Assembly (NCBI RefSeq): GCF_017591425.1
Contig: NW_024466459.1
Span: forward strand, 9,424,001 to 9,488,000
Direction: 5' to 3'
From: Ochotona curzoniae
Lineage: Eukaryota; Chordata; Mammalia; Lagomorpha; Ochotonidae
DNA: 64,000 nt
Shown: positions 1-11,065 of the stretch, piece after piece
Position numbering within the stretch: the first letter of the stretch is position 1
Layout: the number at the start of each line of letters is the position of its first letter
Translations under genes and position numbers: made by a program
The notes under the pieces: generated by a model
The model's database searches: none
What the model was told of the DNA's origin: nothing
Seen by the model: the letters and a program-made list of their open reading frames with translations, nothing else

Positions 1-675
1 TATGAGGAAGCTGCTTCAAGATGAGATACACAACCGTTCATTTGCACTAAAGGCTTAGTGTTTGATAGAGTGTTAGAGTTGCACACATTCCACAACCTTC
101 AGAAGAGGAAGGCACTGTTTCAGAGCTGACATCTGAAAAGGTGTGTACAATAGCTGGGGCTTGAACGGGAGCTCATGACAGGAGCATGCTGGTGCTGGAT
201 GAAGGAGGATGTTTCAGGAGGAGGGTTGTGTTTGTGATGTAACAGTGGGAAATACGGTGGAATTGGAGGCAGATAAGAAAAACCAGTAAGACTTTGATCT
301 GGTCCTTCCCTGCTGGGAAACCTGTGTCCAGAGCCTGGATTAGAAATGGTGGGGGAGAGTAGTTGGAGAGATGCCAGAAGGCAAAGTGGATGCGGTTTCT
401 GCCCGTGTTCTGTGTGACTGAGAGACCCCATCATGGAGCTCCAGAGCTGAGCCTGGATTTTCTTGGCTATGGCTTTTGCTCTAACGGCTGTTAAGTTCTG
501 AGTTGTAGTCGTGATTCTCAGTTTGGTTGTTTGAGTTTTCTAACATGAAAACTAAGAGGATGTTTTGGTTTTGTTCACTGAAGTCCTTGTATCAGTATAC
601 TTCATAGAAGCATTTTGTGGCCTGTTAAAAATTCTTAGCAATCTTCTATATTAAACTAGAATATTGTATTTACTC
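1..675. other. unique intronic sequence
   Basis: No repeat, splice-bounded exon or RNA gene recognised. The 104-residue antisense frame here has no domain resemblance. Confidence 0.5.
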
Positions 676-930
676 TTTAAGAATAAGGAAAGTAGGGCTG
701 GTGTTGAATAGCAGGTTAAAACCTCTGCCTGCGATGCCAGCATCCCGTTTGGGCACCTGTTCCTGGGAGCAGAGGATGGCCCTGTCTTTGGGCCCAGGCG
801 CCCACAGGGGAGACACAGAGATGCCCTTGGCTTCCGTCTCCTGGCTTCGGTTTGGCCCAGCCCTGGCCACAGGCTGTTTGGGAGTGGACCAGCAAATGGA
901 AGATTTCTCTTTCTCTCAAATGCATAAGAT
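676..930 (+). mobile_element. old lagomorph C SINE
   Basis: Starts 'gggctggtgttg', has the 'gatgccagcatcccg' block and ends in the 'agcaaatggaagatttctctttctctcaaatgca' type tail. Diverged, with the middle shortened. Confidence 0.75.
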
Positions 931-1049
931 GTTTTTTTTTTTTTTTTAAAAGAATTAAAGACAGTTTTATTTGTGTTTTCTGAAAGCATATGTTATTGTA
1001 TTTGTTTTGTCAGCTGAATGGACTGGTTCCAGCAGTGCATTTTGTTTGT

Positions 1050-1345
1050 TTTAAGATTTTTATTTGGAAAACACCAAGAGAGGAGAGGGAGAGTGCTTCC
1101 TTCCACTGGTTCACACTCCTGTGGTGGCAGCAAGCGGGACTGGATAAGGCTGAGGCCAGGAGGGCATGAGTGGCAGGAACCTCAGTGCTCCGACCATCTT
1201 GCTGCTCTCCCTGGCGCGTTGGCAGGGACTGGACTGGAAGTAGATGTGAAACAAATGGGACTGAAGCAGCACTCCGGGATGAGCTGCCGGCTTTGCAGGC
1301 TGTGACTTAACCCACGGTGTCCCGGTGCCCAGCGCTGAGGGCATT
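1050..1345 (-). mobile_element. old C SINE, inverted
   Basis: Reverse-oriented: 'ttaagatttttatttgg' tail first, then the 'cttccactggttcactc' block and the degraded head. Strongly diverged. Confidence 0.65.
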
Positions 1346-1489
1346 GCTCCAGGAGGAGCCCTACCACACCCCTTAGTTGGAGGGGAAAACAGGGGGCAAA
1401 TAAAACAAAGTCAGGAGATCAGCACAGAATGTCTGCAGTAGTGTGGAGAAAGGCTTAAATGCATCCCCTTTTAATAAGTAACAATGTGA

Positions 1490-1690
1490 CATATGTAGTG
1501 CTTCATCTGCTTTTGCAGTAAGCTAGGTGTTTGCTTGCATTCTTTCTGAATTTTGACAGCACTGCAGGAAAGCTAGGTGGTACTGTCTCCATTTTACTGA
1601 TAAGGTTTAGATTACATAATTTGCCAGGTTCATACATGTAGGCTGGTTTGAGTTCTGATGCTGTGTGCTTCCTCACTGCCTTTCAGGGAT
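1490..1690 (+). mobile_element. MIR remnant
   Basis: The run 'ccattttactgataagg' followed by 'taatttgccaggttcat' and 'ggtttgagttctgatgctg' follows the core and 3' half of the ancient mammalian MIR consensus. Confidence 0.6.
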
Positions 1691-2555
1691 CTCCCACTAA
1701 GGGAAGTTGCTGTCCCTTGTTCTTGGCCTTGCGCGTAGGCATACACTTCCTCCTGAGTGGTCCCCCACAGGACTGTCATTCAGCGATTTGTGTTCTTTGC
1801 TCTTTTTCTGTTGCAAAGAGCACATGTATGTATCAGTTTAATTAAAGTCATAGCTGTGTTCAGCTAGGTCGCATTTTACAGGATACTCCAGGAAGTTAAA
1901 GGGTTCTGCATAGCGATTGCTTTGTTTCCTTAATGACCGAGGCTTAATCTGATTGTAAGTCTTTTAGGCTAAAGTTCACTCCGTGTCATAAAACGATGAG
2001 ATGTTTTCAAAAGTAACTCAGAAATGAGTTTGAGGAAAACCTTGATGTTTCTGGCAGATAGTCCTTTAGAGTGAACTGGGAGGTTGTCCTGGTAATATGG
2101 CAAGCTTGGTTTCCAGGCTAGACCTGCTGTTGTCAGCTGCCATCCTGGGCAGCGGCTGTGGTACTTTTTTGCTTTAGGTCTCCAACCTACAGAGTGGAAA
2201 TGGCAACACTGCTCTTCCTCCCTAAGGCGTGGTAAGGATTAGAAGAGCTCCTGTAGTGGTGTGCTTTGGAAGCAGTAAGAGCCCAAAGTCCCCAGTAACT
2301 TGTAGCTGCTGTTTCGTGAACGTTATTCAGGTGCACAACTTGATACGAGACTGCCAATCCAGCCCTCACTTTAAGGGATTGCTGCTCACAGGACTGAAAT
2401 CGCTGTGCCAGGCCTGTCCCAGAGCTCAGCCTAACGCAGTGTTGATGGAGGGCCACCCGGAAGAACGGCTGCTTTTTCATCCCTGTGCGTCTGTAGTCTC
2501 TCAGGAATATGCTGGGAAGGAAGAGTCATGCGCAGCTCCGTGGTGTTCTCTCTCT
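1691..2555. other. unique intronic sequence
   Basis: No element recognised. The 160-residue frame at 2229-2711 runs out of unique sequence into a SINE fragment and has no family signature. Confidence 0.45.
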
Positions 2556-2640
2556 AAGATTCATTTTATCTACTTGAGAGGCAGAGTTACTGAGAGGGAG
2601 GCGGAGACAGTGTCTTGTGTCCTGTTGAGACCCGTATTTG
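2556..2640 (-). mobile_element. C SINE fragment, inverted
   Basis: Only the tail-proximal part remains: 'aagattcattttatctacttgagaggcagag'-like sequence, split in older style. Short and diverged. Confidence 0.5.
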
Positions 2641-2949
2641 GTAGATTTTGTTTGACTGACTGGAGATTTGGGATTATATTATTGACTAACAGTTTTAAAA
2701 AAACACCCTAGAAAAACAACAACAACAAACTAGAAAAACATTAGTATATTAGGAAAAATACCCTTGGGAACATCTCCTCATAGTAGTGAGTGCCCAGGAA
2801 GGAGCCGTGGGGAACATGCTAGCTGGATTCAATGTTAAGGGAGAGGTGTGTCCCCAAGCAGCTCTTTGGGGTCTTGGATTCCCTGCATCATTCTTCAGTC
2901 TGTTTGCTTCTTCACCTGCAGAGAAGCCTAGAGCCCTCATCTTGGACCC

Positions 2950-3294
2950 GCTTTTTTTTAAAAAGATGTGTTTATTTTGATTGCAAAGTCAGATATACAG
3001 GAAGGAAGAGAGACAGAGAAGATCTTCCATCTGCTGATTCACGCTCCCCCCAGCCCCCAAGTGACTGCAATGGCTGGTGCTGCGCCTATCCAAAACCAGG
3101 GACCAGGAACTTCCTCCAGGTCTCCCAAGCAGGTGCAGGGTCCCACGGCTTTGGGCCTTCCTCGACTGCTTTCCTGGGCCACAGGCAGGGAGCTGGATGG
3201 GAAGTGGGGCTGCCGGGATTAGAACCGGCACCCATATGGGATCCCGGGCATGCAAGGCGAGGACGTTAACCACTTGTGCCACCGTGCCAGGCCC
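2950..3294 (-). mobile_element. C SINE, inverted, near full length
   Basis: Runs from an A/T-rich tail through 'aaagtcagatatacagg', 'gggtcccacggctttgg' and 'ggatcccgggcatgcaag' to 'ccaccgtgccaggccc'. Pika-type tail. Confidence 0.9.
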
Positions 3295-3312
3295 TAAATT
3301 TTACTTCTTAAA

Positions 3313-3552
3313 AAACATTCTTTGAAAGGCTAAGAGAGAGATTGATCTAAATTTTCTATTTTACTCTCCCATTTCTGGGCCAGGCTAATAACCTGAGGTG
3401 CTGGTACTCGATGTGGGACTCCTGTCGGTAGTGGCCACCTGCTGCTTTCCAGGCACAGTAGCCGACGGTTGGGCTGAAAGTGTGGAAGAGTGCAGACTGG
3501 ATCAAGCATCCCAGGTGACAGCTTTAACCAGTGCGCCCCAGTGCCTGGCCCC
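3313..3552 (-). mobile_element. old C SINE, inverted
   Basis: Diverged 'gaaaggctaagagagag' start and 'aaccagtgcgccccagtgcctgg' end, with a degraded middle. Confidence 0.6.
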
Positions 3553-3673
3553 AAGTTCCACTGCTTTAAGTGAATCTCTTAAAAGGAGATATCTCAATTT
3601 GTGCTTGGGAAAAGACAAAAAGACAAGTGCTGCTGCTTTTTTTTTTTTTAAGATTTATCTGGCGTGCTGCTTT

Positions 3674-4002
3674 TTTTTTTTTTAAGATTTATTTATTTTA
3701 TTGGAAAGGCGGATATACAGAAAGGTGGGGAGACAGAGAGGAAGATCTTCTGTCCAATGATTCATTCCCCAAGTGAGCGTAAATGGCCATTGCTGCGCCC
3801 ATCCGAAGTCAGGAGCCAGGAGCTCTTCTGGGTCTCCCATGCAGGTGCTGGGTCCCAAGGCTTTGGGCTGTCCTTGTCTACTTTCCCAGGCCACAGGCCG
3901 GGAGCTGGATGGGAAGTGGAGCTGCCGGGATTACAACCAGTGACCATACAGGATCCCGGCACGTACAAGGTGAGGACTTAACTGCGCTATCACGTTGGGC
4001 CC
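3674..4002 (-). mobile_element. C SINE, inverted, near full length
   Basis: Poly(T), 'aagatttatttatttta', 'ggaaaggcggatatacag' and an intact body to 'tatcacgttgggccc'. The preceding bases (3637-3673) repeat the tail motif 'gctgctttttttt...aagatttatctggc', a stub or target duplication. Confidence 0.9.
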
Positions 4003-4556
4003 TGTTTTTTTTTTTTTTTTTTTTTAAAGATTGATTTATTTTTGGACCTGGCACGGTGGCCTAGTGGCTAAAGTCCTAACTTTTATATGCTGGGATCCCA
4101 TATGGGCACCAGTTCTAATCCCAGCTGCTCCACTTCCATTCCAGCTTCTTGCTTATGGCCTGGGAAAACAGTTGAGAACGGCCCAAAGTCTTGGAACCCT
4201 GCACTTTCTCTCTGTCTCTCCTCTCTCTCGATTTATCTGACTTTCCAATAAAAATAAATAAATCTTAAGAAAAAGAAGATTTATTTATTTTTATTGGAAA
4301 TCCAGACATACTAAGAGGAGGAGAGGAAGATCTTCTATTCACTGGTTTACTCTGCAAGTAGCTGCAATGACCAGAACTGAGCCAGTCTGGAGACAGGAGC
4401 TCCTCCGGGTCTCCCACGCAGGTGCTTTGGGCCATCCTGGACTGCTTTCCCAGGCCACAAGCAGGGAGCTGGATGGAAGTGGAGCAGCTGGGATTAGAAC
4501 TGTTGCTCACATGGGATCCCAGACATGAAAGGCGAGGACTTCTACCGCACCAGGCC
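4003..4556 (-). mobile_element. C SINE, inverted, split by a nested forward SINE
   Basis: The tail stub lies at 4003-4046 (poly(T) and 'aaagattgatttattt') and the body resumes at 4276-4556. Between them a forward copy is inserted. The repeated 'aagatt(g/t)atttattttt...gga' on both sides looks like the target-site duplication. Confidence 0.8.
4047..4270 (+). mobile_element. C SINE, forward, nested, internally deleted
   Basis: Head 'cctggcacggtggcctagtgg', B-box-like 'ggttctaatcc' equivalent at about 4110, then 'ggaaccctgcactt' jumps to the CT-rich end and 'ccaataaaaataaataaatctt'. About 90 bases of the middle are missing. Confidence 0.85.
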
Positions 4557-5006
4557 CAAACCAACTCTTGTTTAGTGAAGGATACATAGACTTAGCCTTG
4601 AACGCTGGGGGTTCTACTAAGAGCTTTGGGGAAGAAAAGAAGGTAGAGAGATGTCCTTGCTTGCAGGTATCACAGGTGTGTTTCTGGATGTGGAATAATG
4701 GAGTACTCCATCTGCAGTGTAGATTTGTATGATGAATGTTTTTTATGAGCTTATGTTTTATAACCAATAAAAACCAAAAGGGCTGTAATAGTTTTGCAGA
4801 TATCAACTTAGAAGTCACCATTTAAGGAGAGAGAAAAATCCAATGTGCCTAACTTCCTGGAGCAAACTTGTTTCACATGAAGACTTCTTGGTGCAAGCAT
4901 CATCCGCATTGTCTAGGGTTGTTGTCCATGCTTCAAATGGAATATATGATAAACCAAAAATATGTTCAACTCTTTATCAATAGATTGACCTTAAGACATC
5001 TTTCAG
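4557..5006. other. unique intronic sequence
   Basis: AT-rich, with no recognisable element. Confidence 0.5.
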
Positions 5007-5310
5007 GCCAGTCACGTTAGCCTAGTGGCTAAATCCTCACTTTGCACACACTTGAATCCCACATGGGCACCAGTTCATGCCCTGGCTTCTCCACTTCCCT
5101 TCCAGCTTCCTGTTTGTGCCCTGGGAAAGCAGTAGGGAACGGCCCAAATCCTTGGGACCCTGCACCCATGTGGGAGACCTGGCTTTGGATTGGCTCCTCT
5201 CTGGCCATTGAGGCCAGTTGGGGAGTGAATCAGTGGACAGAAGATCTTTGTCTCTGTCTCTCCTCTGTGTAAATTTGCCTTTCCAATAAAATAAATAAAT
5301 AAATAAATTG
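5007..5310 (+). mobile_element. C SINE, forward
   Basis: 'ggccagtcacgttagcctagtgg' head, 'ggcaccagttcatgccc', CT-rich end and 'ccaataaaataaataaataaat' tail. Confidence 0.9.
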
Positions 5311-5351
5311 GATCTTTGAAAGAAAAAAAAAAAAGCTAAAAACCTGATCTT

Positions 5352-5672
5352 TCAGGGACATGCAGGGTGGCTCAACAGGCTAATCCTCCTCCACCAAGCT
5401 GCAGTGGCCCAAATGGGGGCCAGTCCGTGTCCCAGCTGTCCCGCTTCCCACACAGCTCCCTGCCTGTGGCCTGGGAAAGCAGCGGAGGACGGCCCAAAGC
5501 CGAGGGACCCAGCACCCTGTGGGAGACCTGGAGGAAGTTTCTTGCTCCTGGCTTCAGATTGACTCAGTTCCAACTTGTGGCTGCTTGAGAAATTGATTAG
5601 TGGATGGAAAATCTTCCTGTCTCTCCTCTTTACAAACCTGCCTTTCAAATTAAAAAAAAAAAAATAAGGAAA
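5352..5672 (+). mobile_element. C SINE, forward
   Basis: 'gacatgcagggtggctcaaca' head, 'cctgggaaagcagcggagg' and a 'cctttcaaatt' poly(A) tail. Confidence 0.85.
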
Positions 5673-5783
5673 AACAGAAAAGAAAAACTGATCTTTCAGC
5701 CCCAGATTGTTACATGTAGTTTATCTTCTCCCTGTTCCTAGTGTAAAAGTAATGTGCTTTTTAAAAAACTTCTATTTAAAGTT

Positions 5784-6085
5784 TTTTAAAGATTGATTTA
5801 TTTTTGATTGGGAAGGCAGATTTACAGAGATCAACCTGCTGGTTTGCTCCCAAGTGGCCACAACGGCCAGAGTGGAGCCAATTCAGAGTCGGAGTGTAGG
5901 AGCTTTCTCCAGGTCTCCCATGTGGGTGCAGGGTCCCAAGGCTTTGGGCCATCTTCCATTGCTTTCCCAGGCCACAGGCAGGGAGTTAGATGAGAAGTTG
6001 AGCAGCTGGGATACAAACTGGCGTCCATGTGTGATTCCATTGTGTGCAAAGTGAGAATATTGCCACAAGGCCGTCACACTAGGCT
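5784..6085 (-). mobile_element. C SINE, inverted
   Basis: 'ttaaagattgatttatttt' start, 'gggtcccaaggctttggg' in the middle, ends 'cacactaggctcag'. Confidence 0.88.
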
Positions 6086-6100
6086 CAGTAATATGCTTTT

Positions 6101-6434
6101 TTTTTTTTTTTAAAGATTTATTTTTATTATTTTTTCATTGGAAAGGCGGATATACAGAGAGGAGAGACAGAGAGGAAGATCTTCCATCCGATGATTCACT
6201 CCCCAAGTGAGCGCAACGGGCCGATACTATGCCGATCCGAAGCCAGGAGCCTCTTCTGGGTCTCCCACGCGGGTGCAGGTTCCCAAAGCTTTGGGCCGTT
6301 CCCTACTGCTTTCCCAGGCCACAGGCAGGGAGCGGGAAGGGAAGCGGGGCTGCCGGGATTAGAACCGGCGCCCATATGGGATCCCGGGCGTGCAAGGCGA
6401 GGACCTTTAACCACTTGCGCCACCGCGCCGGGCC
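6101..6434 (-). mobile_element. young C SINE, inverted, with target-site duplication
   Basis: Near-consensus copy from poly(T) to 'caccgcgccgggccc'. The direct repeat 'cagtaatatgctttt' is found at 6086-6100 and again from 6435, an exact target-site duplication. High CpG content is retained, so the insertion is recent. Confidence 0.95.
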
Positions 6435-6470
6435 CAGTAATATGCTTTTTAAAACAGAGTACGTACTTGA

Positions 6471-6772
6471 GGGCTGGTATTGTAGCATAGGGGTAAAACT
6501 ACCAGCTGTCTTACTGGCATCCCATGAGGGTACCTGTTCAAGTTCTGGTGCTCACTTTGGTAGTGCCCTGGGAAAAGCAAGGGCAGACAGCCTAGGTACA
6601 TGAGACATGCTGTCAGCAGAAGACTAGGTAAAGCTCCTGGATCCTGCCTGCTGCAAGGCTTAGTCCCAGGAGCTGTGGCCATTTGGGGGAGGGAGCTAGT
6701 GGATCAAAGACTCTCTCCTTCTCTGTCTCTTCCTTTGTAATTCAGCCTTTCAAATAAATAAATCTTTAAAAA
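6471..6772 (+). mobile_element. old C SINE, forward
   Basis: 'gagggctggtattgtagcata' head and 'cctttcaaataaataaatcttta' tail, the ancestral tail type. Confidence 0.8.
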
Positions 6773-6777
6773 CAAAC

Positions 6778-7035
6778 TATGTGACTAGTATTGTGGGTTA
6801 AGCTGATGCCTACAAAACCAGCATGCTATATGAGCTCTGATAAAAGTCCTTGCTGTTCAATGTCCGATCCAGATCCCTGCTAATGTACTTGGGAAAGCAG
6901 TGGAGGATGGCTTGAGGCCTTGGGCCCCTGCAATTATGTGGGAGATCTGAAAGAAGTTCCAGACTCCTCGCTTCAAACTTGGGCTGTTTCTGACCTCCTG
7001 GCTGCATTAGCAAGAAGCCGGCTCGAAAGTGCAGA
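6778..7035 (+). mobile_element. old C SINE, forward, tail lost
   Basis: 'gtgactagtattgtgggttaag' head and 'gggaaagcagtggaggatgg' middle; the last part is lost before the next copy. Confidence 0.65.
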
Positions 7036-7039
7036 GTAG

Positions 7040-7356
7040 AGCCTGGTGCAGTAGCCTAATGGTTGAGGTTCTCACCTTGCATGTGTTGGGATCCGTATGG
7101 GCACTGTTTCTAATCCCAGTGGCCCCACTTCCCATCCAGCTCCCTGCTTGTGGCCTGGGAAAGCAGTAGAGGACAGCCTAAAGCCTTGGGACCCTGCACC
7201 CGTGTGGAGACCTGGAGGAAGTTCCTGGCTCCTGGCTTCAGATCGGATCGGCTCGGCTCTGGCTGTTGCGGTCACTTGGGGAGCGAATCAGCAGATGAAA
7301 GGTCTTCCTATCTCCTCCTCTGTCAGCCTGCCTTTCTAATTAAAAAAAAAAAATTG
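7040..7356 (+). mobile_element. C SINE, forward
   Basis: 'gagcctggtgcagtagcctaatgg' head to 'cctttctaatt' plus poly(A). Confidence 0.88.
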
Positions 7357-7387
7357 CAGAGTAACCAGGGCTACTAGACAACTCAGA

Positions 7388-7443
7388 ATGGGATGTGGGT
7401 ATCCCAGTTAGTGGCTTAACCTGATGTGCCACAATGCCCACTC
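7388..7443 (-). mobile_element. C SINE head fragment
   Basis: 'tgggtatcccagttagtggcttaacc...ccacaatgccc' matches only the reversed head of an older copy. Confidence 0.5.
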
Positions 7444-8020
7444 CATTTTGACAGGTTCTTAGGAGAGGCCAGATGATGCCAGAAGCACATCACTCAGCCC
7501 CGTATGCGTGGTAGGGACCTAATACATGATTAACTCCAGGGTTTGCTTTAGCACGAAGCTGGGCTGGAGCGCAGGCACTGACTTGATCAGCTCTTCAGCT
7601 AATGCTCCCTCCCAGACAGGGATTCCTGTTCCCCTTTCCCTGAGCTGAGGTTTCTAAAAATGGTTTTATTTTCTAATGTTTCTAGATTATTAAAAACTGC
7701 AGAACCAGCACCATCAACTTCCTTGCCTTATACCAAGTTTTCTTTATTATTAACATCTTGTATCAGCAAAGTGCATTTGTTGGAGTTCATGAACCAAGAT
7801 GAATACATAGTTTCTTTGGAGTTCCTCAGTCTTTTCTGAAGTTGTAGGGCTACGACAGCTGAGTATAGATTTAGAATATATCTGTATATACTTTAATTTC
7901 AGCATTTGTTCTTGTAGCTCTTGGAGAGACCCTATTCGTGATAGCTTGTTTGTTTTTCCTGGAAAGCCCTTACATCTGTATCTATAGCTAAAAGCTTTTG
8001 CATCTGTGTAAGATGTTGCT
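7444..8020. other. unique intronic sequence
   Basis: Nothing recognised. The 197-residue antisense frame at 7750-8343 is mostly SINE translation at one end and unmatched sequence at the other. Confidence 0.4.
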
Positions 8021-8265
8021 TCTTGGGGGTACCCAAGTCTCTGCCTGTGACACCAGCATCCCGTGTGGTTTGAGTCCCGGCTGCTCCACTTCTGATCCAG
8101 CTTCTTGCTAATATGCCTGGGAAAGCAGTTGAAGGCGGCCCAAGTGCTTGGACCATGCACCCACATGGGAGACCTGAAAGTAGCTCCAAGCTTTTTCCTA
8201 GCCATTACAGAATTCCATCTCTTCTCCTCTCTCTGTAACTCTTTCAAATAGGAAAAACAAAATTT
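8021..8265 (+). mobile_element. old C SINE, forward
   Basis: 'caagtctctgcctgtgacacc' to 'ctctttcaaatagg' and A-rich tail, diverged. Confidence 0.7.
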
Positions 8266-8913
8266 TTTTAAATTATTTCTTGAGTAATGTATTTCTTGTG
8301 TTAAGATTGGATCACCAGGTATTTTAGCCTCCATGCACTGCATGATTTACGTAGGACTCTAAACTGGTGTTCATTCTGTAGGCGTTAATTGTGCATAGGC
8401 CATTTATATAAGTTAAAGGTTTTAAATCCTCACGTGTGTTGGCTGTACTTCAAGTTCTGTCCCTCAAGTGACTGGTGACGGTGCAGATGTAGGATATTGG
8501 CATGGATTGGCCTGTTGCGGATGTCGCTAACTGGAGAAGTGTGTTTGGGTTTCATGTCTTCACCTCCCACAGCCGCCTCTGGTACTTCCTTGGTGGATGG
8601 GAGCTGGGTCCACGGGCAGGGTCGGGGTGGGAGTGGGAAGGTTGAGTGCTGCTGTTGAGCACCGGTACAGTTGAGGAGCCCCTTGCTGTCTGTCCCACCT
8701 GCTCCCCGTGAGTGTTGGCTTCCCAAAGCTCATTTCTTCACAGCACAGCCCCCTTCGCCTTTGGCCTGTGCAGAGGCAGCTCCTCAGCTGTTGTTCCTGA
8801 TATTGCTTGTTTACCAGGAGAATGAATGGAAGGATCCGGAGAAACCCTTGCAGAATCAGTCAGGGGTGGGGGCGAGGTGCTGGGCTGCCGCTTCTAATTT
8901 GGGTGCCTTGTGT
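8266..8913. other. unique intronic sequence
   Basis: No element recognised; moderately GC-rich after 8550. Confidence 0.4.
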
Positions 8914-9017
8914 CACTGGATGTGTAATGTGGTCGTGAGCCGAATGTGCAGACTGCAGCATCTGACACTGGGTGTGTAATGTGGCCGTGAGCCGAATGTG
9001 CAGACTGCAGCATCTGA
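8914..9017. repeat. 52-bp tandem duplication, two copies
   Basis: 8914-8965 and 8966-9017 are identical except at two positions (A/G and T/C), each beginning 'cactgg' and ending 'gcagcatctga'. A recent local duplication in otherwise unique intron. Confidence 0.95.
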
Positions 9018-9847
9018 AGCACTTCCAGAGAGCGGAGGCAGCATTTCTTTGAATTCAGCAAAACCATAATTATTGTGTTTTCTTTTCAGAATTCTTACTC
9101 AAATCATCTCAGGCCAAATCTCAACCCTCATTGAAGCCATTTTGATTCTTTGTGTTGACTTGCACCAAATTTTGCACAATTTGGTATCTTCACAAGAAAA
9201 GTTTTACAGTGTTGTTGATCAACATGTTTTTCAGTTATGTCGGGAATAACGGGAAAGGTGATCTGGAGTGGCTATATGTCAACTAAACTTGGTTCATTTG
9301 TAGTTGGTCCTTGGTCTTCCGTAAGTGAATGTTTTGGCATTTTTCCTCTTGTGCAGTTTCCCCAGGAGCGGAAAACACCAGACTGATGGAGCACACTTCA
9401 CAGTGTGAGCACATGAAGCTTGGGATTCCCTTCAGCTGCGTCCTCCCCGCCCTCACTGCGTCCAGCTGGGCTAGCGGGAGGGCTTCCCGCATGCGCCGGT
9501 CTGCCCTCCAGGTGTCGGCGTGGGTCTCTTGCTGCACTCTATTCTGTTTCCCCAGGTTGGAGCATATTCTGTATCTGAGTGTCTTGCACACATGCCTAAC
9601 AACAGGGTTTTGTAATGTGTTAGAGGGAAGCTGTAGGAACCCACACCTGTGCACCCTGCTCAGTGGGCTTGTGGACTGCATCTGTGCCACCTCGTCGTGT
9701 TCTGTCTGCATCTGGGCTCAGCTCGTTGCTTGCCAGGACTGTTTCCCTTTACTTAGGCAGAGGCTAGAAATAGGAATACTTGGATTTTCTTACCACCACA
9801 TTGAATAGATTTCTTAGCTATTTTAAATTCTTAAAAAAAAAAAAAGA
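9018..9847. other. unique intronic sequence with a CpG-richer patch
   Basis: No repeat recognised. 9435-9525 has more CpG than its surroundings. Long open frames exist on both strands (9329-9808 +, 9283-9711 -) but neither resembles a family I know. Confidence 0.4.
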
Positions 9848-9929
9848 CCAAGATTTGTTTATTTGAAATGCAGAGTGATAGATTTTGATTTTGAGTTTCA
9901 GTGTTATTGTTGTTTTAATCTGTTAGTTT

Positions 9930-10213
9930 TTTTTAATTGAAAAGTCAGATATACAGAGGAGGAAAGACAAAGAAGACCTTTAGTCCAATGGTTCACTCCC
10001 GAAGTGGCTGCAATAACTGGAGATGAGCCAGTCTGAAGCCAGGAGCCCTGAGCTTCTTCCAAATCTCCCATGTGGGTACAGGGTCCCAAGGCTTTGGGCC
10101 TTCCTTGACTACTTTCCCAGGCCACAAGCAGGGAGCTGGATGGGAGGTGAGGCCCATATGGGACTCTGGTGCGTGCAAGGTGAGGACTTTAGCCTCTAGA
10201 CCACCACACCAGG
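9930..10213 (-). mobile_element. C SINE, inverted
   Basis: 'ttgaaaagtcagatatacagagg' start to 'ccaccacaccaggcc' end. A further diverged tail stub lies at 9848-9885. Confidence 0.88.
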
Positions 10214-10242
10214 CCTGAGTTCCAGTGTTTTTAAAGCCAGTA

Positions 10243-10575
10243 CCTGGGTCTGGCGTGGTAGCTTAGCGACTAAAATCTTTACCTTGTATGCGCTGGGATC
10301 CCATATGGGTGCCAGTTCTAATCCTGGCAGCCTCACTTCCCAACCAGCTTTCTGCTTGCGGTGTGGGAAAACAGTAGAGGACAGCCCAACAGCCTTGGGA
10401 CCCGGCACCTATGTGGGGGACTCAGAAGAAGCTCCTAGATTCAGATTGGCTCAGTTCCGGCCATTGTGGCCACATGGGGAATGAATCGGCAGATGAAAGA
10501 TTTTCCCCTCCACTCTCTTCTTCATTTCTGTATATCTGACTTTCCAGTAAAAATAAATAAAATCTTTTAAAAATA
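10243..10575 (+). mobile_element. C SINE, forward
   Basis: 'acctgggtctggcgtggtagcttagcg' head to 'ccagtaaaaataaataaaatctttt' tail. Confidence 0.9.
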
Positions 10576-10671
10576 CAATAAAAAAGCCATTACTAGATCA
10601 TTGTAATGATGTTCTGGGATATTATATCCAAATCATAGCAGGATTTATATCAGCAGAAAATTCAAATATGG

Positions 10672-11065
10672 ATGAAAGATGTCACCGTATGCCTGGATTC
10701 AAGTCCCAGTTCTGCTTATCCCAGCTTGCTGCTAACAATCATGCTGGGAGGCCGCAGGGTCCGTCCCTCTCACCTGGCTCTCTGGCTCACGCTCGGGCAG
10801 GCCCGGGGACAGCTCACCGCATGTACGCAGTGGCTGGGATCAGGGCTCTGGGCATGAAGATGGGCCTGGCCTGGCACAGGACCCAAGGTCGTCCCCTCCC
10901 CAAGCCTATCCACCACACAGTGATGCAGCGGGTGGGACCCGGGCCCACTCTGGTGCGCTCTGCCACAGGTGGGAATTTGGGGAATGAACCAGCAGATGGG
11001 AGTTGTCTCTGCCTTCGTTTCCCTCTGGCTTTTTGCCTTTCAATTGAAAAATAAATATTTAGTAC
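10672..11065 (+). mobile_element. old C-like SINE, forward, rearranged
   Basis: Begins inside the head ('ggattcaagtcccagttctgc'), has an unusually long GC-rich middle, and ends 'ccagcagatggg...gcctttcaattgaaaaataaata'. Length above the normal 320 suggests an insertion or composite. Confidence 0.55.

Noticed and set aside
9283..9808. Overlapping 159- and 142-residue frames on opposite strands
   Set aside because: No domain, no splice-bounded exon and no poly(A) evidence; kept only as unique intron with a CpG patch.
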